Shown in pieces: positions 33,718 to 45,552 of a DNA stretch of 64,000 bases. Origin of the DNA: Brachionus plicatilis (Eukaryota > Rotifera > Eurotatoria > Ploima > Brachionidae); assembly GCA_010279815.1 (NCBI GenBank), contig QEOQ01000658.1, positions 401,803 to 465,802 of the forward strand, given 5' to 3'. The translations under genes and the position numbers were made by a program. Positions within the stretch are counted from its first letter, which is position 1; each line of letters starts with the position of its first letter. The notes beneath the pieces are model-generated. The model had not been told where the DNA came from, did not search any database, and saw only the letters and a list, made by a program, of their open reading frames with translations.

Positions 33718-33752
33718 GTTTTATAACGGGTTATTGAACACCCGTTATAATG
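33718..33752. repeat. Small perfect hairpin
   Basis: TTATAACGGGT and ACCCGTTATAA flank an 8 nt loop. No terminator-like T-run follows. Function unknown. Confidence 0.6.
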
Positions 33753-35094
33753 ATGCATTAATTCATTGGAAATTTATAAGATAAGTAAATCTCATATAGA
33801 TATATTTCAATAGAAAAATACTGATAGATCATAGAAATTGTGTAAAATCATTATAAAAACCCAAACCTTGATTAAATTTGATTAATTTAAAGCTTTTTTT
33901 TTAAAAAAAAATTATTTACAATAATAATCACTAACCAAATTAATAAAAAATTGTTACTCCTGAAATTAATTATTTCAGTTAAATTTTTACCTTTGATAAA
34001 ATTTTGAGGAAATTTTTAATATTTTCTCAATTTATAAACTATAAAAAAATACAAGGGACAATTTTTTTTTGAAAAAAAAAATTCAAATTGAAAAAGTTAC
34101 TGTAAATTAATTTTTGTATATTTTAACATTTAAAATCTGAAAAATATTAAGTACAGATAGAATATCCTTCCATAGCAATGTCAGATAATCGTCTGAAAAA
34201 AAAGAGACCACAGATAGTTTACAAAGCTTGGTGTAAACTGGGTGTAAATAAACTAAAAAATACTGCATACTAGATAATTGTCATATGCCATAATGCACTG
34301 GTACACATGACATCGGAATTATTGCTAGTAATTTGGTTATCTAGATGATAATATAAAGCATTGTTTTCTTTGTTTGAGTCGCTTCGTCAAGCAATTGAAA
34401 AGACTTAAAAAAAATTCAAATCTGATCAAAGAAAAATTCATAAGGATCAGCATCACTTAAGACAAATTTTCAAATTTTAGCTAAAGTTAAATATCTTTCA
34501 GATGTTCATTCTTCAATCAGATATTCCATCTTCGGATTTTTTGTTGGCTCAATAAAGATAATTTTCTCTTGTAATAATGGTCAACGTAAAGATAAAATAT
34601 CTTTCCCTAGTCATTTTTTTTTAAATTTATGAAAATGGTTATATGAAATAATAATTCTATTAAACGTTCACCGATTAACAATGGTTAGGGTAATGTGAAA
34701 ACTTTGTACAAAAATTTAAACTGAAATATTTGTTTTCCTTCATTGTAATTGAAGTATTTTTTTAGATATTCGATGTATAAAGTGTTTAAGTATTTATGCT
34801 TTAAAATTTCTAGCAATTTTCATTGTTCTACCCTTTCCTTTGGAAATGATTTCAAGCGATTGTTGCAATTCACTAAAAAAAATCTTGAATCGGTAATAAC
34901 GAGTGTTGGTTGCATCTTAAGCAACACTTTTACATTCGTGACGCCATTTCGGACTCTATAGAACTTTTTTTGAATAACTCAAGATTCAAATTTAATCGAA
35001 ACCTTTTAAATGAATTAATAAAACCAAATTAAAATAGTTTAAATTCTTATGATCCAGAGGAGGTTTATCAATCTTTTTCCTTTTCAAATTTTTA
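33753..35094. other. Gene-free stretch, a few less AT-rich patches
   Basis: 34140-34330 and 34800-34965 are less AT-rich, with short open frames on both strands. None is recognisable or convincingly coding; they may be relics. Confidence 0.35.
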
Positions 35095-35179
35095 TTTCTA
35101 TTTAATTTTACTTTATTTTTATTTTTATTTTTATTTTTATTTTACTCCACCTTATGGAGGTTAATTTGCGTTGCAGTTA

Positions 35180-35282
35180 CTTTTTCCGTGATACTTTTTC
35201 CGCGCATTGAAAAAAGATAATTTTTCCGCGCATCAAAAATAATATTTTTTCCGTACGCGTGGAAAAAGTATCACGGAAAAAG
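35180..35282. mobile_element. 103 bp MITE with TTTTTCCG repeats
   Basis: Arms CTTTTTCCGTGATACTTTTT and its complement meet the central TTTTTCCGCGCAT units. TA dinucleotides flank both sides (35178-35179, 35283-35284), as for Tc1/mariner insertions. It lies directly after a CTCCACCTTATGGAG hairpin (35145-35172) of the retroposon-like tail family. Confidence 0.75.
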
Positions 35283-35324
35283 TATATGTAATCTTAATTT
35301 GAATTAAATAAATAAATTCACCTG

Positions 35325-35555
35325 TTCGTCACAAATTTGGCCACATGATGAGCATATTCCTCCTCAGCTAGTCCTTTTTTGCATTTCGGGCAACTAAATA
35401 GTGGGACAACTGCCTGACGACATGCAAAAAAGTGTTGTGTCTATTCTGTTTTCATTATCTCTTGTCCAAAGCTTCCAATAGTTTCATTTGTCAATCCATC
35501 AGTTGTACATCAGTAGTTTTCCACTTGGAATCTCACATTGCATAATGGCATACTA
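35325..35555 (-). pseudogene. Decayed cysteine/histidine-rich coding fragment
   Basis: The minus strand gives NETIGSFGQEIMK, a stop, then HFFACRQAVVPLFSCPKCKK and GLAEEEYAHHVAKF. A C-P-x-C followed by Y-x-H-H suggests a zinc-binding module. Several stops are present. Source protein not recognised; may be part of a mobile element. Confidence 0.4.
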
Positions 35556-38005
35556 ATAATTAGTGTTGTAAGTAAATAGCATTTGAATTTACTTTTAAAT
35601 AATTAAATTAATTTTTAAATTTGAGTTTGAATTTAAACAAATTTTTTATTTGAGTTAAAATTTAAACAAATTTTTAAGTTAAGTTTTAATTTAAACCCAG
35701 AATAATAATTAAATTTACATTAAAATTTGAATCATAATTCAATTCAATTTAGAATTTAAAAAAGTCAAATTATTAAGCTTTTATTTGAAAATCAAAACGA
35801 AAATTTAAATTTATTTTGGTGGTTTTTATAGTAAGTATTAATTCTAAAACGTAATTAACTAATAAATTCTAAAAATAAAGTTTTTTCCATTTTTTTTCTT
35901 TTTCCAATTATTATATTTTTTGTTGAAGGTCTTAGGTCAACAATATATAAATATTATTTTTTATTTTATTAAAAACAAATTTATATTTCTAAAAATGAGT
36001 CAAACTCAAAGTTTTTTTTACAAGCACCTTTTACTTCTCGATCGATAAACAAAAAGCAATACATTAAAAGATCTATTTCCACAATAATTCAATTAAAGTT
36101 AAAAGATTTTAGTAAATAAAAAAGCTGATATTACACTGTTTAATATAGTAATATAAATTACTCAAGCATTATACTTGGTCATTTGAAAAAAGAGCATGCT
36201 ATGGAATTGAGATATCAGAATAAAATTTTAGTAGGTTTTAGTTATGTCCGAAAATTTAAAATAGTCAAATTGTTTAAGTAATTTTAATTAAAACATAATT
36301 TAAACAGAATTTAGAATTATTTAAGTTAATCTTGGAATTTAAATATTTTTTGAGTTTAAATTTTAATACAAATTTTCTTTTAGTTTAAATTTTAATACAA
36401 ATTTTAATTTAGTTTAAATTTGAATCCAAATTTTATGTTAAAATTAAATCGAAATAAATCGAATAATTTGTTCAAATCGCCAATTTGATTTACAACACTA
36501 CTAATAATTTATAATAAAATTTGATTTAATATTTACTAATTTTTATTTTAGATTCATTTGTAATAATCAATAGGATACATCTTATTCTAAGTATAAAGCT
36601 GTAAGATAATAAGATAACTTTTTTCGTACTTGGATTTTTTTTTAATTAATAAAATTTGAGAAATAAATATTTTATATCGGTGTTTTGCTTCAATATTTGG
36701 TTTGATTGTTGGTCAAAAGATAAATTCAAAAAGAAAGAGTCAATCTTGATATTTTGGGTTAGATACCCAAAATTGATTTTTTTGTCTGGGTAAAGGAAAA
36801 TTACAAAACCTGCTTTGTCCTTTAAGAAAATTAAACTTAAATTGAATTTCTTTTTCTTCATTTTACTTTTAGAAATTTCAAATTCAATAAGATAAAAATT
36901 ATCTAATTAAATATTTAAAAAAGTGTATTTAGGAAATATTGGATTTCAGAACAATATTGATTTAATAGATGACGTTGTATTAAATACATTAAAGCTTCTT
37001 AATTAGCTTGAACATCTGAAAAATATAGCAAAGTAACACTATCTTTGTGTTTTATTGATAAACGAAATATAATGAAAATTTAAATACTAGTTGAATTTCA
37101 TCTAGTAAGATGCTTTTTTTAATATTTTTTTATTAATTTAGAAATTCATTAAGTATTCGATTAATTAAGGCTAAAAGAATGAAGCTATTTTGCAAGTAAA
37201 TTATTTCAAAAATGGTATCAAATCTATCAAATTGGCTTCAAGAAAATTCAAAATGTTTCATTAATTAGAAAGAATGCAAAACGTAGAAAATATCCTGAAT
37301 CAACTTCACATTCAGCAAAAATTAAGGTGCCACAAGACATTATGGTGTTTTTATTGGTTTAGCAACCAAGATCGAGAAGTTTGTAAGGTTCAAGAAGATT
37401 TTTAAAATTCTCGAAGAAAAAAAGAAGCAAAAAATTTCAATAGAAAGTTGGTTGATTAAGGAATTAATAATATTTATTATTAATTTTAAATTTTAATTTT
37501 CCAAATACATATTTTGGTAAGTGAAAATTTTAAGGAATTTTTCGGGTTTTCTGCATTTTAGATTACAACATTTTTTTTTAAATCTCAGTAGTTTAGGTCG
37601 AACTATTACTTTAATTTGTTCAAATAAAAGTTTTACATTTTTTATGGACAATCGTGACTTTTTTTGTATACATGATGAAATACTTAATGAATAAACTCTC
37701 ATTTTTTATATGCTCTCTAGCAATGAACAAAATTCAATGTCTAATTAATTAGACCATAACTTTAATAAACTAAGGTTCATTATTGATATATATTTAAATT
37801 ATAAATGAAGCTTATCTTTTTATTTACCCTCAAATTTTTAAGAACCATAGGAAAATTTCACGGACAGACAAGGAGATTTGACTATTAAAAATAATCTTTT
37901 TGTACTCATTGGCTTTATTTTAATCATTATTTTAAAAACTAAACGGGGTCCGAGGCGGATTTTTGATTTGGGTATATTGTATTATAGAGAATTATTAGTA
38001 ACAAT
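35556..38005. other. Gene-free AT-rich stretch
   Basis: No supported gene. 35560-35820 and 36290-36480 have ATTTAAA-rich imperfect repeats in opposite orientation (AAATTTAAACAAATTTT types), perhaps arms of an old element. A frame at about 37170-37380 looks weakly coding but is broken by stops. Confidence 0.35.
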
Positions 38006-38089
38006 CAGAGTTGTTTAAAAGTCCCAAAAAAAAGTCAAGGCTTTAAAATTTTGGCAAATCTATTGCATTAGACAACCCAAGAGTTTATA

Positions 38090-39059
38090 CAGTACTGATT
38101 TGTTCCAGTGGTTTTACCAAAATTTACGCGAATTTACCAAAATTTTAGTAAATTTACCGGAATTTAACGGATTTTACGTAAAATTTCATAAAAACCAAAA
38201 GGACCAAAAAAATCCAAATTTTTGCAATTTTTTCGCTTTTTTTTAGTTTTTTTTCAAGATTAATAAAAAATTTTAAATAAAAAAAATTGTATTTTTTTAC
38301 GCAAATTTTCGTAAATTTTTATTGATTTTAGTGAAAAATAGTAAAAAAAAGTTAATATTTTAAAAAACCAAAAACTTTAATTTAAATTTCAACCGTTTTA
38401 AGTAAATATATAAATCATCTGAAAAAGGTTGAAATTTAAATTAAAGTTTTTGGCTTTTAAAAATTTGCGTAAAAAAATACAATTTTTTATTTATTTAAAA
38501 TTTTTTATTAATCTTGAAAAAAAACTAAAAAAAGCGAAAAAATTGAAAAAATTTGGATTTTTTTGGCCCTTTAGGTTTTTCAAAATTTTACGGCAAAATG
38601 TTATTATTGAACATTTTTATATTTTTACATTTTTACATTTTTGAGAGAAGAAAAAAAAATAAGTAAAGTAATAATAAATTCGCAATTACTTAAAAAGGAG
38701 TTTTAGAAAAATTTAAATGTAAAAACCAAGGATAATTTTTTGAAAATCCCTTTTAATTAATTGCGAATTTATTATTACTTTTCTTGAATGAAAACTTTTT
38801 TAGATTTTTTGATTTTGAGATTTTTTTTTCTTCTCTCAAAAATGTAAAAATGTAAAAATATAAAAATGTACAATAAATAACATTTTGCCAATTTTACGTA
38901 AAATCCGTTAAATTCTGGTAAATTTACGGGAATTCCGGTAAGTTTACTGTTTTTCACTTTTGCAATTTTACGTAAAATTACCGGAATTCCCGTAAATTTA
39001 CTAAAATTTTGGTAAATTCGCGTTAATTTTGGTAAAACCACTGGAACAAATCAGTACTG
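38090..39059. mobile_element. Mariner-like palindromic element inserted in MITE B
   Basis: Termini CAGTACTGATTTGTTCCAGT and its complement, flanked by TA on both sides (38088-38089, 39060-39061). The empty site is seen in copy A (GAGTATATAAAT). The whole element is a fold-back: a left arm of about 300 bp and a longer right arm meet at about 38395-38425. The arms are rich in TTTACGTAAA and TTACCGGAATT motifs. Non-coding. Confidence 0.9.
38592..38889. mobile_element. 298 bp palindrome inserted in the mariner-like element
   Basis: From GGCAAAATGTTATTATTG to AATAACATTTTGCC, nearly self-complementary over its full length (TTTTTACATTTTTGAGAGAAG arms, centre near a GCAATTACTTAAAAAGG segment). Flanked by exact 8 bp copies of AATTTTAC (38584-38591, 38890-38897). 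The left arm of the host element has the uninterrupted sequence, confirming the insertion. Confidence 0.9.
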
Positions 39060-39153
39060 TAAATTTTTTGAAATGAAGCCTGATCTAGCAAATTTAAAAA
39101 AAAAAGTCTGGACTTGAACTTGACTTGAGACTGGTGACTTATAAACAACTCTG

Positions 39154-40344
39154 ATAAAAATTGAAATAAATAATTAAACTTTTAATTAATTAAAAACTTT
39201 AATTTAATTATCAAAAAAATTCTACATTTAAATGTAGATTTAATTGCGTACCGAGTCAATAATATTTTTGAGAAATTTTTTAGTATTTTTCAGGGTTTTT
39301 GAAATTTTTTCTCCAAATAAACCTCAGAGATTTTTAGAAGATTATTAAATGTAATTACCTTTTTATCTTTATTTTAGTTGTTAAGAATTAAATATTAAAA
39401 TGATAATACCATAATAGCATATTCTGTGATATCTTTTTTTGATAAAAACTAAGGATTATAATTTAAATAAATTATTTATAAGCTAATTTATAACTTATAG
39501 TTGAGCATTATTGATGGAGACCGATGGATCTTAAAGAGATGGTTTTGGCCGCCAAAATTAATTAATTGATAACAAATTCTCAAATTTGTCAAATTTTTTT
39601 GGCAAAAATCTTTCTTTTTTTTTTCATATCATCAAATTAATGGAAGGTAAGGTAATTGATATTAAAATTTAAAAGCTCATTTTGGCTAATTGGGCCACCA
39701 ATATTTAATATAAACTTAAATAAATTAATTTTTCAAATTTTTTTAAAGTGAAATTAGCACAATCAATTCAGATAAATGGCAGAGTCTGTCTCTAGAATAA
39801 GAAAAAATTCTTCAATAGAAAAATAAAGAAAGCAAAGTATTAATGTCATACTGAATAAAAAATGAGTGATTCTCATTTAAATTTTGCTCCAAACTTTACT
39901 CTACCTTAAATTGAATAAAGTAAACTAGTTGATGCACCTTTCTAAAAAGTATCTTTAAACTTATTTTTACAAGCATAAATTGCCATTTTAGTTGGATGTG
40001 AAGAAAAGCTCGAGGGAAAGAAAATTAGTTTGAAAAAAGATTTTTTTGTAATTTAGATAAGTGAGAAGATCAATTATTATATGAGCATTTTATCTTGTAA
40101 ACTAATGCATTAATTATTTGCTGGCTTTGTTTTCTGCTCAGAAAAAAAATTATTAAATCTAGAGACACACTTTTTTTAAAGGCTCTGAGCAATTAAGCTC
40201 CTTTTGCCGAACAATAGAAATAGAAAAAATTAATTTAAATGATTAAATTTAGAAAAAATAAGTTTGTATTCACAGAAATTTAATTAAGTGATAAAAAATT
40301 TAACTACATTGAAAAGTAATATATAAATAGAGAAATGTAAGAGG
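39154..40344. other. Gene-free AT-rich stretch
   Basis: No gene seen. 40178-40216 is a copy of the GGCTCTGAG-type short repeat (see 8369-8410). Confidence 0.4.
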
Positions 40345-40628
40345 CATTGTGAATTTTGGAACAAAGAACAAAATTTTAAAATGGAAAAAAATTTTCTTTA
40401 GAAATCGTTCTGCAAAATGCAAAAATCTTTGTATCAGCCATATTAAGCTCTCTGAAAATCTCAAAAACACTAAATTTTTTAGCCTTTTATTGAAATTAAA
40501 TTGCATGGTTATTTAAGAGACTTAATTTGACTAAGATTTTATGAGCTAATAAATTTTTCAGAACGAGTTGCTTCAATTTTTAAATTTTTGTTTTGGTTTT
40601 TTGTTTCAAAATTCACAATGCCAATTAA
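40345..40628. mobile_element. MITE with GGCATTGTGAATTTTGG ends, family L copy 3
   Basis: Inverted ends GGCATTGTGAATTTTGGAAC and its complement (CAAAATTCACAATGCC). The interior has CGTTCTGCAAAATGCAAAAA and an ACACTAAATTTTTTAGCC segment as in the other L copies. Non-coding. Confidence 0.65.
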
Positions 40629-41043
40629 AGACACATCTCGATTACCATTCTTGCATTTCCCATACTTTAATTATTAGAACCTACCTAACCCATCCATCAA
40701 AAAAACAAGAATAATATTTTCAAATAATCATATCCAGATAAAATTTCTCTCTAAAGATTAAGACTATTAACACTTAAAATCAAAAAGTGCATTTAGGTAA
40801 TATGAAAGGTCCTGAAGGTCTCAAAAAGAATATACGCTAAAAATGGTTTGAAAAATGACCAAGATATGCCATATTTCCTAAACAAAGTGTCATTTAGTCA
40901 TAAAAATTATTTTAAGGTGCTTGGGCCTTTTGAGGAAGGAAACTGAGAAAGAAAAGGACTTGGGATTAGAGCGAGTTGGATGTTGTAGAGACTGAGGAAG
41001 ACTTTTAGATATTTCGACATAAATTTGTGCAAAATTTTGTATC

Positions 41044-41087
41044 CCACTTTTGTATGAACACACTTAGGTGTGTTCATACAAAAGTGG
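41044..41087. repeat. Perfect 20 bp inverted repeat, 4 nt loop
   Basis: CCACTTTTGTATGAACACAC and its exact complement are separated by TTAG. It stands directly before the LINE fragment at 41100. Could be a folded junction left by an element or an RNA hairpin. Confidence 0.85.
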
Positions 41088-41099
41088 TTACAAAGTTCG

Positions 41100-42350
41100 C
41101 ATCATCAGGATGGAACACTCTATAAAAAAATGAAATTAAAAAATAGAAGGGGTACAAAGGAGAGCAACAGGTATGGTTTTGGAAGTAAGGAGCATGTAAT
41201 ATGAAGAAAGGTTGAAGAAGTTAGGATATACCGACTTGGACACAAGGAGATAGAGGGGTGACCTTATACAACTATATAAAATAACACATGGGTTAGATGA
41301 GGTAGATCTGGGAATATGGGAAATAGGAAGAAACAATAAAGGCAGGTCATCAGATCGTTGGAAATGAATGTAAGGGGTCTTACTAGTGCTTGATATCGAT
41401 AACTTAGAACGATAAAAATAATATTTCGATATCATCCAAAAGTATCGATAATAATTAATTAACTAACTGTTCCTGATGATATTTTTAAATTAAGGATTTT
41501 TTAAAATAATATTTGAACATTAACTAATTTTTTTAATTTTTTGTAAAAAACATTGTCTTCTCTATAATAATTATTGAATTATTAGAAAAAAGCACAAGCT
41601 ACAAGTACACCATCTGAGACTATTTTCCTTTACAGGCTACAGTCTTTAAAATCGTCGTAATTCACTAAATCCAAACAAAGTTGAAAAAATAATGATTCTT
41701 TACCAAACAGAAAAAAATAAAGTAAAACTGAATACAGATTTCTGCATAAAAAAAATATAAAATGAATAAAAAAAATAAATTTTTTTTTTATTTAAGTAAA
41801 TCATAAATTCTAAATTAAGAAATATTAATTCAAGAAAATTTTATTAGAATGAGGAAGCTTTTTAATTAAAATTATTAAATTAATTATTATCATTTTTATA
41901 TTCAATTTTATATATAAATTTTTATTTTAATTATAATTTATTCAAATTGAATTTAAAAATCAAATAATTTATCAGAATACTTGGCAAATATCGATACCAT
42001 CGGATGATATCGATAATATATCGATACTTTTAGACGATATCGATTTTGAAAATATCGATATCTTCTATCGATATTCGTTATCGATATCAAGCACTAGGTC
42101 TTACATTAGAGCAAAATTCCTTCCTAATAGAACAACTACTTGGAATTTACTACCTCCCAGCGTAGTTAATGCGAGTAATGTGAACAGCTTTAAAGCTAAA
42201 CTGGATGCTCACGTGGCGTCCGGTGATCTGAGGAGATCGGTATACCGAGTGTAACCATTGGCAGAACAGAAAAGAGCTGTATGATGTACCTACATCCACA
42301 CAGGTACCTCTTTGTCACAGCTATATTTAGTACTACTACTACTACTTATA
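41100..42350 (+). pseudogene. LINE 3' fragment interrupted by a MITE
   Basis: 41130-41383 encodes VQRRATGMVLEVRSM, LKKLGYTDLDTRR and GDLIQLYKITHGLDEVDLG, and 42105-42256 continues with TTTWNLLPPSVVNASNVNSF and KAKLDAHVASGDL. Both are typical of the C-terminus of CR1/L2-like reverse transcriptases. The 3' end runs to an ACT microsatellite at about 42332-42348, a tail type seen in such LINEs. Stops and frameshifts make it non-functional. The gap 41384-42096 is an inserted element. Confidence 0.88.
41384..42096. mobile_element. hAT-type MITE with ATATCGAT repeats
   Basis: 713 bp with perfect 20 bp inverted ends TAGTGCTTGATATCGATAAC. Exact 8 bp duplications GGTCTTAC (41376-41383, 42097-42104) lie in the interrupted LINE. 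Subterminal zones contain many GATATCGAT/TATCGATA units, six or more on the right side, likely transposase-binding repeats. Non-coding interior. Confidence 0.93.
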
Positions 42351-43265
42351 ATTCAAAGCAGCTAATCGAGATTTACAGGAAATATCCAAGAGGTCAACTT
42401 TTGGAATTTTGAATTTCTTATTTTATTAGATAAATTTTTGCTATTAAGTAAATTTTAGATAGAATAAAGAATATTTTGTTTCTAGTTTTAAATTTTTTTT
42501 CTTATAACAAATAATGTTGTTTTCTTAAATTTAATTATGCTCCAAGCTCCAATTTCGAGAACAATTACTTAAGTTTGTGTAAAATTTTCGGTGATAATAA
42601 AAAAGCAAAGTCATTCGAAACAATGTTTTAAATTTGATTTTAAAGAATTCCAAATATATCATTGCCAAGTTAACAATTGAATTAAGCATAATTTTTGCTG
42701 AAAAAATTTAGAATTGTAAAAGCTTTTTTGTTGAGTAGAAAAAATAATTTCTTATTAAATAAATAATTAATCAAGGCTCCAAATTTTTGCTCAAATTATA
42801 TAGAATCGATAATTAATATTGTCAAAAAAATCAAAATTTTTTCAAACAAAATAAAAAATTTTAAAAAATTTTCTCATTGTCCAAACATCAAGATTTAAGA
42901 TTTTTATTTTTTGTCGCATGGGCATAAATTCTCAACAAAAGTGACTCCAATCTTTTTTTTTTGTGTTCAACGCTGATTTTTGCTCAGCGAATTTTAATTT
43001 ACTTTTGCACCCTAGCTTCTTTCCATCATCAATTTTAGCAAAAAAATAAGAAAAAAAACAAAAAAGCATATCTTGATCGAAATAATTTTTTATTTTCCAG
43101 TATTTTTGTTGGTTTTTTTTTGTTATTCTTTGTAAAAAAAAAATAAAAAAAAATTATAAATAAAATAAAAAATATATAAATAAAATCGGGGTGTACATTG
43201 ATTAAAAAAAAAATTTAAAAAGTGCTGCAACTATGCCCAAAAAGCTGTAAATCATCAGCAAATTG
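42351..43265. other. Upstream region of SNRK
   Basis: AT-rich, with T-runs and A-runs close to the gene. No TATA box or acceptor can be picked with confidence. Confidence 0.4.
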
Positions 43266-43316
43266 ATGCCAGAATTTGAGAGCGCCTTGAGTCGAAATGA
43301 GTCGAAACAAGCTTGA
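43266..43316 (+). promoter_or_regulatory. Upstream ORF overlapping the SNRK start
   Basis: An ATG 31 nt before the SNRK ATG opens a 16-codon frame ([16 protein letters not shown]) in another reading phase and ends at TGA 43314-43316, beyond the main start. If in the mRNA, it would reduce initiation at SNRK. Confidence 0.4.
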
Positions 43317-45552
43317 GCTGAGGCACAATCCAAAATCTTTAGTTGACTCGTCGAATGCTCCGGTGACTGGCAACTACGAGTTGGAGCAAACGATAGGCCA
43401 GGGCCACTTTGCCATAGTCAAGTCGGCCCGGCACACATTCTCGGGTGAACGAGTGGCCATCAAAATTATAGAAAAGCAAAAGTTGGACGCCGTGTCCAGA
43501 GAGCACTTGTTCCAAGAAGTAAAGTGCATGAAACTGGTTCAGCACCCAAACGTGGTCCGTCTCTACCAAGTCATTGACACCCACACCAAGCTCTATTTGA
43601 TCCAAGAGCTTGGCGATGGCGGCGACATGTACGACTACATAATGAAGCATTCGCACGGCCTCGACGAAGACCAGGCCAAGCTCTACTTCAGCCAAATAGT
43701 GGACGCGGTCAAATACTGCCACGGCTTGAGAGTGGTTCATCGGGACCTGAAGCCCGAGAACGTGGTCTTTTTTCAGCAAAGCGGCCGAGTAAAACTAACA
43801 GACTTTGGCTTCAGCAACATCTACGAGCCGGACTCGAAGCTGCTGACCTCGTGCGGATCGCTGGCCTACTCGGCGCCCGAAATACTTCTCGGCGACTCCT
43901 ATTATGCGCCGCCAGTGGACATCTGGAGTCTTGGAGTCATACTATACATGCTAGTAACAGGTCGGGCTCCTTTCCAAGAGGCCAACGACAGCGAGACTTT
44001 GATGATGATCCTGGACTGTAAGTACCACTTGCCAGACCACCTTAGCGCCCACTGCTCCGACCTTATTTGCCGCATGCTAGTCAGGGATCCGGGCCAGCGG
44101 GCCACCCTCGACCAGATCAAATGCCACCAATGGCTGGCAAATGAATCGGACGAGAGCGACACTGAGTCGTCGCCGTCAAGGCCGCCTTTGACTAATGAGC
44201 ACAGAGAAAAAGTAATCCAGATGATGATCGATGGCCAAATATGCCAGTCGAGACAAACCATTGAGCAAAATCTTCAAATGGACGCATACAACCATGTCAC
44301 TGCTTCCTTCTACTTGCTAGCAGAGAAAATGGCCCGTTGTCACGGCGATAAAAAGCGCAAACATGTTGCTAATGCCGCCTGTCTGTCGAAGAGAAAGCCT
44401 CTGGTCGACGTGCAAACGCCCAATGTTGTTGTTGTTTCGTCTGGTTCTGTTTTGTCCAAGAGTCAGTTCAAGTTGAAGCAGCGAAATTTGTTGCTGCGTC
44501 AAACAGAGGCCAAGGAAGAGGAGGAAAATTTGGTGGAGGAGGAAGACGAGCAGCAAATGGACGAGACAGTTGACCTGAACACTTCTCCGCCCCTGCAATT
44601 GTCCAACATTTTGGAAGACCAGGATCAATTGAACTTGGACGAAACAAATCCGAGCATTCGCGTTCCCATTCAGCTGAGCCACTCGGTCACACGACGCTCG
44701 TCGCGTGGACCATCAATGAGCCAAAGCGACAACTTAATTTCCAAGCTGACCATACCAGAAGAGGAGGGCGAAGTGGACAGAGAAATGGCGGCCGGCAATT
44801 TGGAAGAGCTGGCCCGATTCAAGCAGACAAAGATGTCCACGGACACTAGCGACAGTGACACTGAAGCAAATAGGGTTCACGAGTGGGCCAGGTCGACTTC
44901 ATCGACCAGCCGGTCCAGAGCCCGTCTCAGATCCAGCAACAACTTTAACAGGCCATTGTCGGTGTCGTCAGAAAACGAGCACCACAATCCGGCGCTGGGA
45001 CAAACCCCGTTCAGTTCAAAAACTCTGTCGGTGGAGCACCGGCTGGCAAACATGTCCCAAATGAGCATAAGCAGTCAGTTGAGCAAGAACAACAGCTTTC
45101 GGCACCACAGATCGACCATTGGCGGCACCGAGACTCCAGCTCAAATATACAGCCAGCCAATCTCGAGCACCACTCCCACGCCCAGAGAAAGCGTTGTGTT
45201 CAATAGAGGCGACGACAAGCCTTTTGTTAAGCTGCTGCAACAAATGAATTACAAGTCGAAAAGTATGGACCAGAGAATTGGCCAAGTGGAGCCTAGGCCC
45301 GAGTCTAGAAGCGAGCCGTACTCGCAGACCAGGCCCAATAATGACTCGTACAACAGGGCAATAAAGCAGTCCGCAATTATCCCTGCCGTGCAGAGTTTTG
45401 TTGATGATGATAAAATGAAAGTGTGTGAAGATAGAGTCTCGGAGGGCAAAAAGATGAGCGTCAGCTCGGAGAAAGATGTCAATTTTGTTGAGAAAAAGCC
45501 GAGTAAAAAAAAGAAAAAAAATTTGTTCTCTTCGTGTTGTGTTATTATTTAG
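43297..45552 (+). CDS. SNRK: SNF-related serine/threonine kinase SNRK
   Basis: AMPK-related kinase, normally activated by LKB1. Intronless, 751 residues. Kinase domain about 27-280: GQGHFAIV loop, VAIK lysine K56, HRDLKPEN (148-155), DFG (169-171), and the activation-loop T184 in [13 protein letters not shown] that corresponds to the LKB1 site. The SNRK-specific [15 protein letters not shown] and VNDSET-type ([13 protein letters not shown]) segments are present. A UBA-like region follows at about 300-345 ([30 protein letters not shown]). The rest is a long low-complexity Ser/Gln/Glu tail. The protein ends [17 protein letters not shown], a polybasic stretch plus a CaaX box, predicting prenylation and membrane binding. 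Start chosen as the first ATG of the frame. AATAAA at 45819-45824. Confidence 0.96.
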   Translation: MSRNKLELRHNPKSLVDSSNAPVTGNYELEQTIGQGHFAIVKSARHTFSGERVAIKIIEKQKLDAVSREHLFQEVKCMKLVQHPNVVRLYQVIDTHTKLYLIQELGDGGDMYDYIMKHSHGLDEDQAKLYFSQIVDAVKYCHGLRVVHRDLKPENVVFFQQSGRVKLTDFGFSNIYEPDSKLLTSCGSLAYSAPEILLGDSYYAPPVDIWSLGVILYMLVTGRAPFQEANDSETLMMILDCKYHLPDHLSAHCSDLICRMLVRDPGQRATLDQIKCHQWLANESDESDTESSPSRPPLTNEHREKVIQMMIDGQICQSRQTIEQNLQMDAYNHVTASFYLLAEKMARCHGDKKRKHVANAACLSKRKPLVDVQTPNVVVVSSGSVLSKSQFKLKQRNLLLRQTEAKEEEENLVEEEDEQQMDETVDLNTSPPLQLSNILEDQDQLNLDETNPSIRVPIQLSHSVTRRSSRGPSMSQSDNLISKLTIPEEEGEVDREMAAGNLEELARFKQTKMSTDTSDSDTEANRVHEWARSTSSTSRSRARLRSSNNFNRPLSVSSENEHHNPALGQTPFSSKTLSVEHRLANMSQMSISSQLSKNNSFRHHRSTIGGTETPAQIYSQPISSTTPTPRESVVFNRGDDKPFVKLLQQMNYKSKSMDQRIGQVEPRPESRSEPYSQTRPNNDSYNRAIKQSAIIPAVQSFVDDDKMKVCEDRVSEGKKMSVSSEKDVNFVEKKPSKKKKKNLFSSCCVII

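Larger units (their letters stand above)
38006..39153 (+). mobile_element. hAT-type MITE (CAGAGTTG family), copy B, host of a nest
   Basis: Starts CAGAGTTGTTTAAAAGTC and ends GACTTATAAACAACTCTG. Flanks GTAACAAT and ATAAAAAT match at 6 of 8 positions. Without its insert the element is about 176 bp. Its interior matches copy A (10671-10931): CAAATCTATTGCATTAGACA before the insert and TTTGAAATGAAGCCTGATCT after it. Confidence 0.85.

Noticed and set aside
34749..34961. 70-codon plus frame in a less AT-rich patch
   Set aside because: No start context, domain or splice support, and the opposite strand is similarly open in places.
36646..36861. 71-codon minus frame
   Set aside because: Lys/Leu/Phe-biased; no homology recognised and no neighbouring exons.
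38429..39041. 71- and 88-codon frames in the nest region
   Set aside because: Lie in arms of palindromic MITEs; no coding constraint.
43339..45482. Several 60-146 codon minus-strand frames under SNRK
   Set aside because: All are antisense shadows of the kinase exon; no independent start, splice or domain evidence.
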